This document shows, piece by piece, positions 51,242 to 60,025 of a stretch of DNA of 64,000 nt (position 1 is the first letter of the stretch; each line of letters opens with the position of its first letter). Under the pieces are notes generated by a model. It was not told where the DNA came from. It was given only the letters and a program-made list of their open reading frames with translations, and did no database searches. Origin of the DNA: Natronobacterium texcoconense (GTDB lineage Archaea; Halobacteriota; Halobacteria; Halobacteriales; Natrialbaceae); assembly GCF_900104065.1 (NCBI RefSeq), contig NZ_FNLC01000004.1, forward strand, positions 164,280 through 228,279, in the 5' to 3' direction. Both the position numbers and the translations under genes were made by a program.

Positions 51242-52957
51242 ATGACGAGACAGACCGAACCTAACCAGACTGCAACGGGAGGCACCGATCGAGAGACAGT
51301 GGTCGTCGTCGGCAAGGAGAGCGTCGGCAAGTCCGAACTCGTCTCCTCGCTGACCGGCGACCGGCCGACGAGCGGGAACTTCCGCGGGACGACCGTTCGT
51401 AGCGAACGGTACGTGACGTCGTCCTACGAGTTCGTGGACACACCGGGGCTCGTCCTGGACCAGGACACCGAAGCCACCCGCGACGCGCTGGCACAGGTAG
51501 CCGACGATGAGACCGTGATGCTCGTCGTTCCGGCGACGGACGTCGACGAGGACCTCGAGGACCTGCTTCCGCTGGTCGAAGACCACCTCGGGATCGTCGT
51601 CGTCACGTTCTGGGACAAGGTCGAGGACACCGACGAGACCGGTCGCGCACTCGAGATGCTGAGCGCCGACCTCGGCGTGCCGATCGTGCCGGTCGACGCC
51701 CGCGACGTGGCCCGACCGATGACCGACGGCGGCACGGTGAGCGACGGCACCCCGTCCGGAGGGCGAGATGCCTACGCGCAGATTACGAACGCCCTCGAGC
51801 AGCCGGGTCCGTTTCCGGGACAGGCTAGACGACGCGTCGGAACGCGGATCGAGCCACCGAGGACGATCCTCGAGTGGCCCTATCTCGGCCCGCTGGTGAG
51901 CGCCCTCCTGTTGCTCGTCCCCGCGATGATCGCAGTCTGGTTCGCAAACACGCTCGCCGGCGAACTCGATCCGTTCGTCGCCGCGGCGTTCGATCCCGTG
52001 GTCGCGCGGGCGGCAACACTGCCGGAGCCGTTCGCGACCGTCCTGGCGAGCGAGTACGGTTTCCTCTCGATGGGGCCGTTCCTGTTCGTCTGGGCGGGCC
52101 CGACGATGCTCGTCTTCGCGGTCGTCCTCGGCGTCTACAAGAACACCGGGTTGATTACACGGATGACAGTCTCCCTGCACCCGACGATGCGACGGTTCGG
52201 ACTCTCCGGAAGAGACCTCGTCCGCGTCGTCATGGGTTTTGGCTGTAACGTTCCGGCGGTGGTGAACACCCGGTCGTGTTCGGACTGCACCCGATGTACG
52301 ACGATCTCCGCGATTTCGTTCGGGTCGGCCTGTTCCTACCAGTTCCCGGCTACTCTCGCCGTCTTCGCCGCCGTCGGGATGAGCTGGCTCGTTGGACCGT
52401 ACCTGTTCGTACTCGCCGTGACGACGCTGCTCTACGTCGCCGTGATCGCGCCACCGGAAGCGCGCCAGTCGTCGATGATAATCGACCGGCGAACGTTTCT
52501 CCAGTGGCCGGATCCGAAAGCCGTCGCTCGCGAGGCCTGGAGCGCATTACGCGAATTCTTCGTGAAGGCGTTACCGATCTTCGCGCTCATCACGTTCGTC
52601 GCGGCGATACTCGATCGACTCGGCGTCATCGATTCGCTGGGATCGATCCTCGGGCCGGTGATGGGGCTGTTCAACCTGCCCGCCGACGTCGCGTTGACGG
52701 TCGTCCTCGCGTCGATCCGGAAGGACGGAATCGCCCTGCTGACCGCAGACGGCGGTGGCGCGACGGCTCTTTCCCCGCTACAGGTGCTCGTCGCCGTCTA
52801 TCTGGCCGGTGTCTTGCTACCCTGTCTGGTGACGGCGTTTACGGTCGCTCGAGAGGTGTCGCCGAAGTGGGCACTGACGATGATGGCCCGACAGATGGCT
52901 GCCGCGATCGGCTTTGCCGTCCTGATCGCGTGGGGCGGAACGATGTTGATCGGCTGA
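51242..52957 (+). CDS. feoB: FeoB-like ferrous iron transporter
   Basis: A 571-residue protein, shorter than classical FeoB. An N-terminal G domain (GKESVGKSELVSSL, FRGTT, VDTPGLV) has an atypical G4 motif (TFWDKVED in place of NKxD). The membrane part has about eight helices with two Gate-like halves: VVMGFGCNVPAVVNTRSCSDCTRCTT (Cys-rich) and LASIRKDGIALL. No feoA is present. With the TRASH regulator and nearby ferritin-like genes it suggests an iron or other divalent metal module. Confidence 0.85.
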   Translation: MTRQTEPNQTATGGTDRETVVVVGKESVGKSELVSSLTGDRPTSGNFRGTTVRSERYVTSSYEFVDTPGLVLDQDTEATRDALAQVADDETVMLVVPATDVDEDLEDLLPLVEDHLGIVVVTFWDKVEDTDETGRALEMLSADLGVPIVPVDARDVARPMTDGGTVSDGTPSGGRDAYAQITNALEQPGPFPGQARRRVGTRIEPPRTILEWPYLGPLVSALLLLVPAMIAVWFANTLAGELDPFVAAAFDPVVARAATLPEPFATVLASEYGFLSMGPFLFVWAGPTMLVFAVVLGVYKNTGLITRMTVSLHPTMRRFGLSGRDLVRVVMGFGCNVPAVVNTRSCSDCTRCTTISAISFGSACSYQFPATLAVFAAVGMSWLVGPYLFVLAVTTLLYVAVIAPPEARQSSMIIDRRTFLQWPDPKAVAREAWSALREFFVKALPIFALITFVAAILDRLGVIDSLGSILGPVMGLFNLPADVALTVVLASIRKDGIALLTADGGGATALSPLQVLVAVYLAGVLLPCLVTAFTVAREVSPKWALTMMARQMAAAIGFAVLIAWGGTMLIG

Positions 52958-53075
52958 TGGTGGACGAATCACAGCAATTCGACACTCACGACGGTTACGA
53001 CACTGGTTCGACGGACGGACGACACTCCGAGTGCGTGTGAGTACTTTATCCCCGTTCGTGGTAGCCCCGCCCGCA

Positions 53076-53531
53076 ATGACGACCGACGAAATCACCGACC
53101 TGCTGACCGAGGCGTACCTCGACGAACTCGAGACCGTGATGAACTACATGACAAACGCCATCGTCCTCGATGGCATCCACGCCGAGGAGGTAAAGGAGAG
53201 CCTCGAGGAGGACATCCAGGAGGAACTCGAGCACGCTCGCATGCTCGGCCAGCGACTCAAGCAACTCGACGAGTCGCCACCTGGCTCGGAGGCATTCGAG
53301 GCACAGCAAGCGAATCTCCAGCCTCCCGAGGACACGACCGACGTCCGGTCGGTCATCGAGGGCGTCCTCGAGGCCGAAGAGGACGCGATCGAGACGTATC
53401 GGTCACTGGCGGCGGCCGCGGACGACGCGAACGATCCCGTCACGGAGGACGTGGCGGTGACGTTGCTGGTCGACGAGGAAGCCCATCGGACGGAGTTCCG
53501 CGGATTCCAGAAGGAGTTCCCGACGGACTAG
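53076..53531 (+). CDS. Ferritin-like four-helix di-iron protein
   Basis: A 151-residue helical protein with the di-iron ligand set of ferritin-like proteins: Glu in YLDELETVMNYM, ExxH in QEELEHARMLGQ, Glu in EAEEDAIETYRSLA and ExxH in VDEEAHRTEFRGF. It could store or detoxify iron or peroxide. ATG 53076 is chosen over 53031. It follows the feoB-like gene by about 120 bases on the same strand. Confidence 0.8.
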   Translation: MTTDEITDLLTEAYLDELETVMNYMTNAIVLDGIHAEEVKESLEEDIQEELEHARMLGQRLKQLDESPPGSEAFEAQQANLQPPEDTTDVRSVIEGVLEAEEDAIETYRSLAAAADDANDPVTEDVAVTLLVDEEAHRTEFRGFQKEFPTD

Positions 53532-53593
53532 GGGGGCGTTTGCGTTCTCAGTGGAGAGGAACGTTTTTCTCGTCGCGCTTCGAGGGAGCCCAC

Positions 53594-53884
53594 ATGAGCG
53601 ACTTCGACCTCGATCTGCGGACGGTCGAGGAACACATCGACGACGAACTCGACCTCGAGGGCAGCATCGTTCTCGGCATTCTCGACGGAACGACGCCGGC
53701 CGACGAGTGGCTCGAGACGATCTCGAACGGAAACGTGCTCGTGCTCAACGTCGAAGGCGACGTCAACGAACTGGCGGCTGGTTTCGCCCGCGACGTCAAG
53801 GAAGCCGGCGGGAACCTGGTTCACTTCCGGGGATTTCTCATCGTAACGCCCCCTGGCGTAGACGTAGATACGGATCGACTCTAG
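53594..53884 (+). CDS. Conserved haloarchaeal protein (DUF5779-like)
   Basis: A 96-residue acidic protein with LEGSIVLGILDGTTPADEWLETI and VLVLNVEGDVNELAAGFARDVKEAGGNLVHFRGFLIVTPPG. From memory it matches the small haloarchaeal DUF5779 family. An alpha/beta fold is likely. No function is known. Confidence 0.75.
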   Translation: MSDFDLDLRTVEEHIDDELDLEGSIVLGILDGTTPADEWLETISNGNVLVLNVEGDVNELAAGFARDVKEAGGNLVHFRGFLIVTPPGVDVDTDRL

Positions 53885-53966
53885 GCCGTCAGGGACGGGG
53901 GTCCGCGTTCTGATTGCCGGACAGCGAAAAGAGGACAGGACGACGGAATCCAGCTGCTTCGCTCTC

Positions 53967-54464
53967 TCACTCCGAGACTGTCAGTTCGCCGTAATCGAAC
54001 GATTCACCCATCTCGGAGAGGCTGTCGAGTTCGTCCTGTTCCTCACGGAGGGTCTTCTCGAGCAGGTCCGCCATCTCGTCCATCCCCATCTGGTCGGCCA
54101 TCGGGATGAGGTTCCCGTAGGTCGCGATCTCGTAGTGCTCGCTCTTTTGCCCGGCGGCGATGTTGAACCGATCGATGGCCTCGTCGCTCGGGTCCTTGCT
54201 CATGAACTCCTCGTGCGCCTCGATCATCCCCTCGACGATCGGATCCTCCTCGGGTTCGGCGTCGGCGTCGAGTTCGTCGAACACCTGCTCGATGCGATCG
54301 ATGTGCACCTCGGTCTCCTCGCGGTGTTCCGCGAATCCTGCCTTGAGTTCGTCACTCGAGGAGGTCTCCTCGAGTTCCTCGAGCGCCTCGAGGAGTTGCT
54401 GTTCGGTGTAGTAGGCGTGTTTCAGTCCGGATGCGAAGAGGTCTTCAGTGGAGTCGATGGTCAT
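53967..54464 (-). CDS. DUF892 (YciF-like) ferritin-superfamily protein
   Basis: A 165-residue helical protein: TEDLFASGLKHAYYTEQQLLEALEEL, KAGFAEHREETEVHIDRIEQVF, IEAHEEFMS, GQKSEHYEIATYGNLIPMA and LLEKTLREEQDELDSL match DUF892/YciF, induced under stress in bacteria. Di-iron ligands (E, ExxH) are visible. ATG 54464 starts the family domain. Confidence 0.88.
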   Translation of the reverse strand: MTIDSTEDLFASGLKHAYYTEQQLLEALEELEETSSSDELKAGFAEHREETEVHIDRIEQVFDELDADAEPEEDPIVEGMIEAHEEFMSKDPSDEAIDRFNIAAGQKSEHYEIATYGNLIPMADQMGMDEMADLLEKTLREEQDELDSLSEMGESFDYGELTVSE

Positions 54465-54587
54465 GGGTGATCCGTGTGGGCCGACAGTGGTTCTGTCGAT
54501 AAATCGGGGGCCTGCACCTGAGCGGATGGATTCGATGGAGGTCTCGGACCTCAACGCTACGGATTCGCCGAAAATGTCCGCACGTGG

Positions 54588-55277
54588 CTACGGATTCGTC
54601 GCGAACGTCAGTACGTGACCGTCCGGATCTCGGACGACGACCCGCTCGTCTTCCACCTGATTGACCTGTGTGACGCGGTCGGAAACGGCCTCGAGCGCGG
54701 CCGTCGGCTCGCTGGTCTCGAACCCGAGGTCGACGTGGACGCCGCCGCGGGCGTCGGCGATCCCGAGGTGTGGTTCCCACAGTTCGAGCGCCATCGGCCC
54801 GTTCATCCGGACGCGAGTCCGATCTCCGCTGGTGTCGACCGTCTCGAACCCGAGTTCGGTGTAGAACGATTCGGCGCGCTCGAGATCCTCGACCTCGAGG
54901 ACGACCTCGAAGATCCCGTCGATTCCCGGCCCCTCGACGTCCTGCTGGCCGAGTTCGACGCAGTTGCCGTCGGGATCGTACAGATACAGCGACTTCGCGG
55001 GGCCGAACTGGGCTTCGTCCAGATCGTACTCGTCCTCGAGTCGGCCCCACCAGTCGTCGTATTCGCCTGCGGGAATTGAGAACGCGAAGTGGGTGTGGAG
55101 GCCACCGCGAGGAACGCTGGTCGGTCGCCGAAGTACGAGATCGGTGTCGCCCGCAGCGAGGACACACTCGTTCTCGTCTTCGTCTCGAGCGGTCATCCTC
55201 AGTGTGTCCTCGTAGAACGTCCGTGCCGGTTCGAGGTACTTGACCTCGAGTCCGAGCCAGGCCAGCCGGGAGAGCAT
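54588..55277 (-). CDS. Two-domain VOC (glyoxalase-fold) protein
   Basis: A 229-residue protein made of two VOC domains (about residues 1-112 and 120-229): LEVKYLEPARTFYEDTLRM and YLYDPDGNCVELGQQ in the first, LEVEDLERAESFYTELGFETV and VVRDPDGHVLTFATN in the second. His and Glu in HTHFAF, CVELGQ and HVDLGF could bind a metal. It is probably a dioxygenase- or lyase-like enzyme of unknown substrate. ATG 55277 is preferred; the longer frame is antisense to the next gene. Confidence 0.85.
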   Translation of the reverse strand: MLSRLAWLGLEVKYLEPARTFYEDTLRMTARDEDENECVLAAGDTDLVLRRPTSVPRGGLHTHFAFSIPAGEYDDWWGRLEDEYDLDEAQFGPAKSLYLYDPDGNCVELGQQDVEGPGIDGIFEVVLEVEDLERAESFYTELGFETVDTSGDRTRVRMNGPMALELWEPHLGIADARGGVHVDLGFETSEPTAALEAVSDRVTQVNQVEDERVVVRDPDGHVLTFATNP

Positions 55278-55370
55278 GTGCCTCCCTTCTCGGAGCGAGG
55301 TCAAAGAACCGTCGCCGAGAGACCGACCGGTTCTCCCGCGTTTATAGTCCCCAGGCGCGTATACAGACCC

Positions 55371-56060
55371 ATGACCTTCCGAATCGACGAACGAGCGACA
55401 GACTTCCGCGAGATTGACCGCTTCGACGGCGGTGTCGGCTGGATCGCCCACCCCGACGAACGGATGCAACGTGCGAGCCACGCCCTCGCAGTCGACGACG
55501 AGGTCTGGGTGATCGACCCCGTCGACGCCGAAGGACTCGACGATCTGCTCGCCGAGTTCGGCGAGGTCGCCGGTGTCGTCGTTCTCCTCGACCGCCACAC
55601 GCGCGACGCCGCGACCATCGCGGCCCGACACGACGTTCCGGTCTACCTGCCGTCGTTCTTCGAGGGCGTCGCCGAGAAACTCGAGGCGGACACGCCGATC
55701 GTCCGGTTCGAGGACGAACTCGCGGATACCGGTATCGTCTCGTACCCGCTCGTCGACAGCCGGTTCTGGCAGGAAGCCGTGCTGTACGACCGCGACCGAC
55801 GGACGCTGGTGGTCCCCGAGTCGCTCGGAACGTCGGCGTACTTCCTGACCGGCAGCGAACAGCTCGGCGTCCACCCGATGCAGCGACTCCGTCCGCCTCG
55901 AAGCGCGCTCGGCGGACTATCCCCAGATCGCGTGCTCGTCGGTCACGGAGACGGGATTCTCGAGGGGGCGACCGCCACGCTCGCGGACGCCCTCGACGGC
56001 TCACGACGGCGTGCACCGTTCCTCTACGCCAAGACCGTCCGGTCGCTGCTCCCCATCTGA
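55371..56060 (+). CDS. Degenerate metallo-beta-lactamase-fold protein
   Basis: A 229-residue protein with the strand and motif order of MBL proteins (VWVIDPVDAEGL, VVLLDRHTRDAATIA, VPVYLPSF, LVVPESLGTSAYF, VLVGHGDGI). The usual HxHxDH is reduced to DRHTRDAA, so full metal binding is doubtful. A TATA box TTTATAG at 55341-55347 predicts a leaderless mRNA at ATG 55371. Function unknown. Confidence 0.65.
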   Translation: MTFRIDERATDFREIDRFDGGVGWIAHPDERMQRASHALAVDDEVWVIDPVDAEGLDDLLAEFGEVAGVVVLLDRHTRDAATIAARHDVPVYLPSFFEGVAEKLEADTPIVRFEDELADTGIVSYPLVDSRFWQEAVLYDRDRRTLVVPESLGTSAYFLTGSEQLGVHPMQRLRPPRSALGGLSPDRVLVGHGDGILEGATATLADALDGSRRRAPFLYAKTVRSLLPI

Positions 56061-56122
56061 ACTCCCCCGAGGATGACAGTGTAGGGGGATACATCTAACT
56101 ACCGTCAGCGCCTACTACGACC

Positions 56123-56551
56123 GTGGTCTACATCACGCGTGCACTCGTCGACGTCTTGCTCGATCTCGCCAGCGACGCCGATCCGGATCGCCTGACGACG
56201 GGCGTCTCGATCACTCCTGCACGCGAACTCGAGGGCCGCGACGCCGACGCGATCCCGCCGGAGACCCCGGTCTTTACGGACTTCTTCCTCCCCGACCCTG
56301 GCAACGCCGTCAACGCCGTCTTCGGCGTCGACCTCTCGACGCCCGCTCGCCAGGCCCAGGGGCAGTTCGTCTCCCACCCCGTTCGCGAACTCGAGGTGAC
56401 GAAGCGCGACGACCTCGCCGAGGTGATCTTCGTCGCCGTCCCACCCTGGTCCGACGCCGAGGACTCCTTCGGCGCGTTCGATCGGGCTGGGGAACGACAG
56501 CCGCTCGAGATCATCGAGGCACAGCCACCCGAGCAGTCGCTTTCGGAGTGA
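56123..56551 (+). CDS. Conserved hypothetical protein
   Basis: A 142-residue protein with a GTG start: MVYITRALVDVLLDLASD...TPVFTDFFLPDPGNAVNAVFGVDLSTP and VSHPVRELEVTKRDDLAEVIFVAVPPW. The amphipathic pattern and the lack of low complexity support a real folded domain, but I do not recognise the family. It follows the MBL-like gene on the same strand. Confidence 0.65.
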   Translation: MVYITRALVDVLLDLASDADPDRLTTGVSITPARELEGRDADAIPPETPVFTDFFLPDPGNAVNAVFGVDLSTPARQAQGQFVSHPVRELEVTKRDDLAEVIFVAVPPWSDAEDSFGAFDRAGERQPLEIIEAQPPEQSLSE

Positions 56552-56638
56552 TACCGAGCGGACGACGTTTTCGTTCGACGACGCCTCGAGAGGGAATTGA
56601 GAGATAGAATCAGTCGTAGGCCGCTCGAATCGGCAGTT

Positions 56639-56750
56639 TACGCCTCGTCGAACAACGCTGAGCAGACCTCAGCGAGCCTGACGAGGCGTAAGCCTCGTCA
56701 AACAGCGCAAATCGAAGATTTGCTGGCTCGACGAAGCTACGCTTCGTCGA
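56639..56750. repeat. Cluster of hairpins and terminal-codon echoes after the dehydratase gene
   Basis: Four hairpins follow in a row: 56656-56674 (CGCTGAG/CTCAGCG), 56680-56699 (GACGAGGC/GCCTCGTC, loop GTAA), 56707-56723 (GCAAATC/GATTTGC) and 56728-56750 (ten pairs around the stop codon). TACGCCTCGTC (56639-56649) can also pair with GACGAGGCGTA (56680-56690), an alternative to the second hairpin. On the minus strand the last codons of the gene (LFDEA then stop) recur twice downstream as CTGTTTGACGAGGCT and TTGTTCGACGAGGCGTAA. Confidence 0.7.
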
Positions 56751-57975
56751 AGAGTTCCTCGCCTTCGACCATGTGTTCCTCGACGACGTCGAGATCCAGC
56801 GTGACGCCCAGACCGGGCGCTTCGGGGATCTCGATGTAGCCGTCCTCGATGACGTCCTCCTCGACGAGGTCCTCCCACCAGCCGAGTTCGTAGGAGTGGT
56901 ACTCGACGGCCAGCGAGTTCGGAATCGCCGCACCGACGTGGGCACTGCCCATCGTCGCGACCGGCGAGGCGACGTTGTGCATTGCAACGGGAACGTAGTA
57001 CATGTCCGCTAGATCCGCAATCTTTCGGGTCTCGCGCATGCCGCCGACTTTTGGCATATCGGGCGCGATGATGTCGACCGCCTGCTCCTCGAGCAGTCGG
57101 CGCTGCCCGTGTTTGCGGTAGACGTTCTCGCCGACGGTGATCGGCGTCGTCGTCGACTGGGTAACCTCGCGCTGGACGTCGTGGTTCTCCGGCGGCACGG
57201 GGTCCTCGAGCCACCAGACGTCGTACTCCTCGAGGCGCTTCGCGAGTCGCTTCGCGGAGCCACCGGAGAACGTCCAGTGACAGTCGAAGGCGACGTCGGC
57301 GCGGGAGCCGACGCGTTCGGTGATCGCCTCGACGATGCTCGCTTTGTGTTCGATCTCGGGCCCCCGAAGGTGGCGGTTCGCGCGATCCTTCTCGTGGCCG
57401 GAGGGAACGTCGAGGTCGAATTTGAGGGCGTCGTAGCCGAGTTCCTCGACGACGCGTTCTGCTTCGTCGGCACAGGCGATCGGGTCGGCTTCCTCCTCGG
57501 TGTGACAGTCACAGTAGACGCGTACCTCGTCGCGGTATTTCCCGCCGAGAAGCTGGTATGCGGGTACCTCGAGGATCTTGCCCGCCAGGTCGTGCAGTGC
57601 GACCTCGATCCCCGAAATCGCTGTCACGGTAACGCCGCCGATCGAGCCCTCGCCGGACATCTTCTGGACGAGGTGTTCGGTCAGGCGATCGATGTCGAGT
57701 GGGTTCTCGCCCTCGAGGAAGGGTGCCATTCGCTCGATGAGTTCGGGTGCTCCGGCCCCCCAGTACGCCTCACCCGTGCCGACGATGCCGGCGTCGGTGT
57801 AGATCCGGACGAGCGTCCAGGGGAAGTTGCCGTCGACCATCGTCGTCTGGACGTCCGTGATCTCGACGTCCCGTCCGCCGCCACGCTCGCGTGTGACGTT
57901 CATCGTCTCCGCGGAGAGGTCCCGCATCGTATACTCCGCGTTCGGGTCGTGAAGATCCGTGTAATCGACTCCCAT
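56737..57975 (-). CDS. gnaD: Enolase-superfamily sugar-acid dehydratase (probably D-gluconate dehydratase)
   Basis: A 412-residue mandelate racemase/muconate lactonising-type protein. The N-terminal capping domain has VRIYTDAGIVGTGEAYWG. The barrel has ALKFDLDVPSG, the metal acids in VAFDCHWTFSGG, WLEDPVPPEN and ITVGENVYRKHG, and the late VAMHNVASPVATMGSAHVGAAIPN with a catalytic His. It should convert gluconate to 2-keto-3-deoxygluconate. Substrate is inferred from neighbours (glucose dehydrogenase, KDPG aldolase). ATG 57975 fits the family; the GTG/ATG frame upstream is not needed. Confidence 0.85.
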   Translation of the reverse strand: MGVDYTDLHDPNAEYTMRDLSAETMNVTRERGGGRDVEITDVQTTMVDGNFPWTLVRIYTDAGIVGTGEAYWGAGAPELIERMAPFLEGENPLDIDRLTEHLVQKMSGEGSIGGVTVTAISGIEVALHDLAGKILEVPAYQLLGGKYRDEVRVYCDCHTEEEADPIACADEAERVVEELGYDALKFDLDVPSGHEKDRANRHLRGPEIEHKASIVEAITERVGSRADVAFDCHWTFSGGSAKRLAKRLEEYDVWWLEDPVPPENHDVQREVTQSTTTPITVGENVYRKHGQRRLLEEQAVDIIAPDMPKVGGMRETRKIADLADMYYVPVAMHNVASPVATMGSAHVGAAIPNSLAVEYHSYELGWWEDLVEEDVIEDGYIEIPEAPGLGVTLDLDVVEEHMVEGEELFDEA

Positions 57976-58041
57976 AGGAAAAATCATAACTCGAAAGCAA
58001 GTAATAGTTTCCATCACGTCCCGCTCGAGGGCGAGGACGGA

Positions 58042-59115
58042 CTACAGCGAGGCGAACTCGACGGCCGTCTTCACGACGTCGTCGCCGGTCTCGAAGGCCT
58101 TCTGGTACTCTTCTATGCCGTAGACGCCGGTCACGAGGTCGTCGGTGAACCAGTCGGGAAGCTGTGTGAGGGTGTCGACGGCGGACTCGAAGTGGCCGCG
58201 ATGGGAGTTGACGGTGCCGACCAGCGCCTTGTTGTGCAGGACCATCTCGCGGTGGAGTCGACCCCCGTCGACCTCGAACTCCCAGGGTTCCGGAACGCCG
58301 AGCAGGGCACCGACGCCGTTCGGGGCGAGCGCGTCGACGGTTTCGACGGCGTGTCTGGCGTACCCCGTGGCCTCGTAGACGAAGTCGACCGCCTCGTACG
58401 CGTCGGGAATCTCGGGGACCGGCGTCTCACGGGAGTCGATGTAGGTCGCACCCAGTTTCTCGACGGCGTCGATCGTCGGATCCGGCCGGTCGCGGCGACC
58501 GAGACAGTAGGTCCGGTCGAACTCGAGGACGTCCTCGAGCATCGCCAGCGTGAGCAGTCCGAGCGAGCCGTTGCCGAGCACCAACGCCGATTCTGGCTCC
58601 CAGTCGAACGCCGACCGGGAGGCGAAGGCGTGTTCGAACGCCTTCTCGGAGATACTGATCGGTTCGACGAGAAAGCCCAGTGACGCCAACTCCTCGGGAA
58701 TCTCCACGAGGTACTCCGCCGGACTGGTGAAGTATTCCGCCATGAACCCGTGTTCGCCGACGATTCCGCGTTCGACGTACTCGCCGTCGGGCGCCATGTC
58801 GGGCTCGCCGCGCTCGAAGTAGTCGTTCGTGCCGACCGCTGTCGGCGACCGTCGGACGGTCGGGACGACGACTGCTCCTTCCTCGAGGGCCGTCCCGTTG
58901 GAGTCCTCGACGACGCCGACGGCTTCGTGTCCGAGTACGAGTCGGTCTTCACCGGCGGGCACTTCCCCGTGGTGTCCCGCGATAACTTCGTGGTCGGTTC
59001 CGTCGACGCCCACTCGTAGCGTTCGAACCAGGGCCTCGCCGGGCTCCGGTTCTGGCCGTGGCCGCTCGACGAGCGTCGGTTCGCCGGCCCCTGGTTCGAC
59101 AGCGATCGCTTTCAT
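58042..59115 (-). CDS. gdh: Glucose 1-dehydrogenase (zinc-type MDR family)
   Basis: A 357-residue medium-chain dehydrogenase, the length of characterised haloarchaeal glucose dehydrogenases. It contains VGVDGTDHEVIAGHHG (zinc site with Asp in place of the usual Cys), LVLGHEAVGVVED, VVPTVRRSP, VLGNGSLGLLTLAML (cofactor motif) and VYEATGYARHAVETVDALAPNG. It oxidises glucose to gluconolactone with NAD(P). TATA TTTATT at about 59138-59144 (minus) predicts a leaderless mRNA starting at ATG 59115. Confidence 0.9.
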   Translation of the reverse strand: MKAIAVEPGAGEPTLVERPRPEPEPGEALVRTLRVGVDGTDHEVIAGHHGEVPAGEDRLVLGHEAVGVVEDSNGTALEEGAVVVPTVRRSPTAVGTNDYFERGEPDMAPDGEYVERGIVGEHGFMAEYFTSPAEYLVEIPEELASLGFLVEPISISEKAFEHAFASRSAFDWEPESALVLGNGSLGLLTLAMLEDVLEFDRTYCLGRRDRPDPTIDAVEKLGATYIDSRETPVPEIPDAYEAVDFVYEATGYARHAVETVDALAPNGVGALLGVPEPWEFEVDGGRLHREMVLHNKALVGTVNSHRGHFESAVDTLTQLPDWFTDDLVTGVYGIEEYQKAFETGDDVVKTAVEFASL

Positions 59116-59137
59116 AGCCGGGACAACGCACCCCACG

Positions 59138-59166
59138 AATAAAGGATTTACCGTATTCGTAGTAAA
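59138..59166 (-). promoter_or_regulatory. gdh promoter with an adjacent inverted repeat
   Basis: On the minus strand TTTAC-TACGAATACG-GTAAA (59147-59166) lies directly before the TATA box CTTTATTCG. The inverted repeat overlaps the BRE region. TACT(7)CGGTA inside it is near the TACT(7-8)GAGTA site known for TrmB of Halobacterium, so it may be the target of the TrmB encoded at 60-61 kb. Confidence 0.45.
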
Positions 59167-59254
59167 TACTGAAACTGGCTGGAAACCGTCGTCACGGCTA
59201 CCGAATTTCGAACTAACGGCGAAAACGAGAGGCCGATACGCGTCGAACGAACAC

Positions 59255-59905
59255 CTATTCTCGTGCGTCGTCGACGGCCTCGACGAACGTCGCTGCACTC
59301 TCCCGAACCCGATCCATGTCGCCGTCGGCGATCGCCTCGTCGTCGACGATCGCACCGCCCGCACCGACGGCGAGCGCGCCCGCCTCGAGGTACTCGCCGG
59401 CGTTGCCCGCCGAAATCCCGCCGGTCGGAATCACGTCGACGTCCCCGAGTGGCCCCTTGATCGCGCCGATGTGTCCGGGTCCGACCGTCGACGCCGGGAA
59501 CAGTTTGAGCAGGTCGGCGCCGGCCTCCATCGCGGTCACTGCCTCGGTCGGCGTCATGATCCCCGGCGCGGCGAGTACGTCGTGTCGGTTACAGGTTCGG
59601 ACGACGTCGACCTCGAGGTGTGGCGAGACGACGAACTCCGCGCCTGCATCGATCATCGACTGTGCGGTCGCAGCGTCGAGGACGGTGCCAGCACCGACGA
59701 CCGCGTCGGTGTCGGCCAGTTCCCGCGTGACGGCGGCCATCTTCTCTCTGGCGTATTTTCCGTCGGCCGTGATCTCGATCGCGGCGACGCCACCCTCGTG
59801 GATCGCTCGAGCGACGGGGACAATGTCGTCCTCGTCGACGCCACGGAGGACGGCGACGACGCCGCCCTCGGCAATGCGGTCGCGAACTGCTCGAACGTCG
59901 GTCAT
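59255..59905 (-). CDS. KDPG / 2-dehydro-3-deoxy-phosphogluconate aldolase
   Basis: A 216-residue class I aldolase of the Eda family: VVAVLRGVDEDD, GVAAIEITADGKYARE (catalytic Glu), VVGAGTVLDAATAQ, FVVSPHLEVDVV, the Schiff-base Lys in GADLLKLFPAS and VIPTGGISAGNAGEYLEAGALAVGAGG. It cleaves KDPG to pyruvate and glyceraldehyde-3-phosphate, the last step of the semi-phosphorylative Entner-Doudoroff route; the KDG kinase is not in this window. ATG 59905 is preferred over 59923. Confidence 0.9.
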   Translation of the reverse strand: MTDVRAVRDRIAEGGVVAVLRGVDEDDIVPVARAIHEGGVAAIEITADGKYAREKMAAVTRELADTDAVVGAGTVLDAATAQSMIDAGAEFVVSPHLEVDVVRTCNRHDVLAAPGIMTPTEAVTAMEAGADLLKLFPASTVGPGHIGAIKGPLGDVDVIPTGGISAGNAGEYLEAGALAVGAGGAIVDDEAIADGDMDRVRESAATFVEAVDDARE

Positions 59906-60025
59906 CGTACTCGGTACCTCCATTCGAGAGTGCGTGGATACGTACGATTGCTGCCAGTGATCCGTCGAGTCATTACGCTCGACGTTCTCCCCCTCGATCC
60001 ATGAAGTTTACTCACAGAATAAAGC

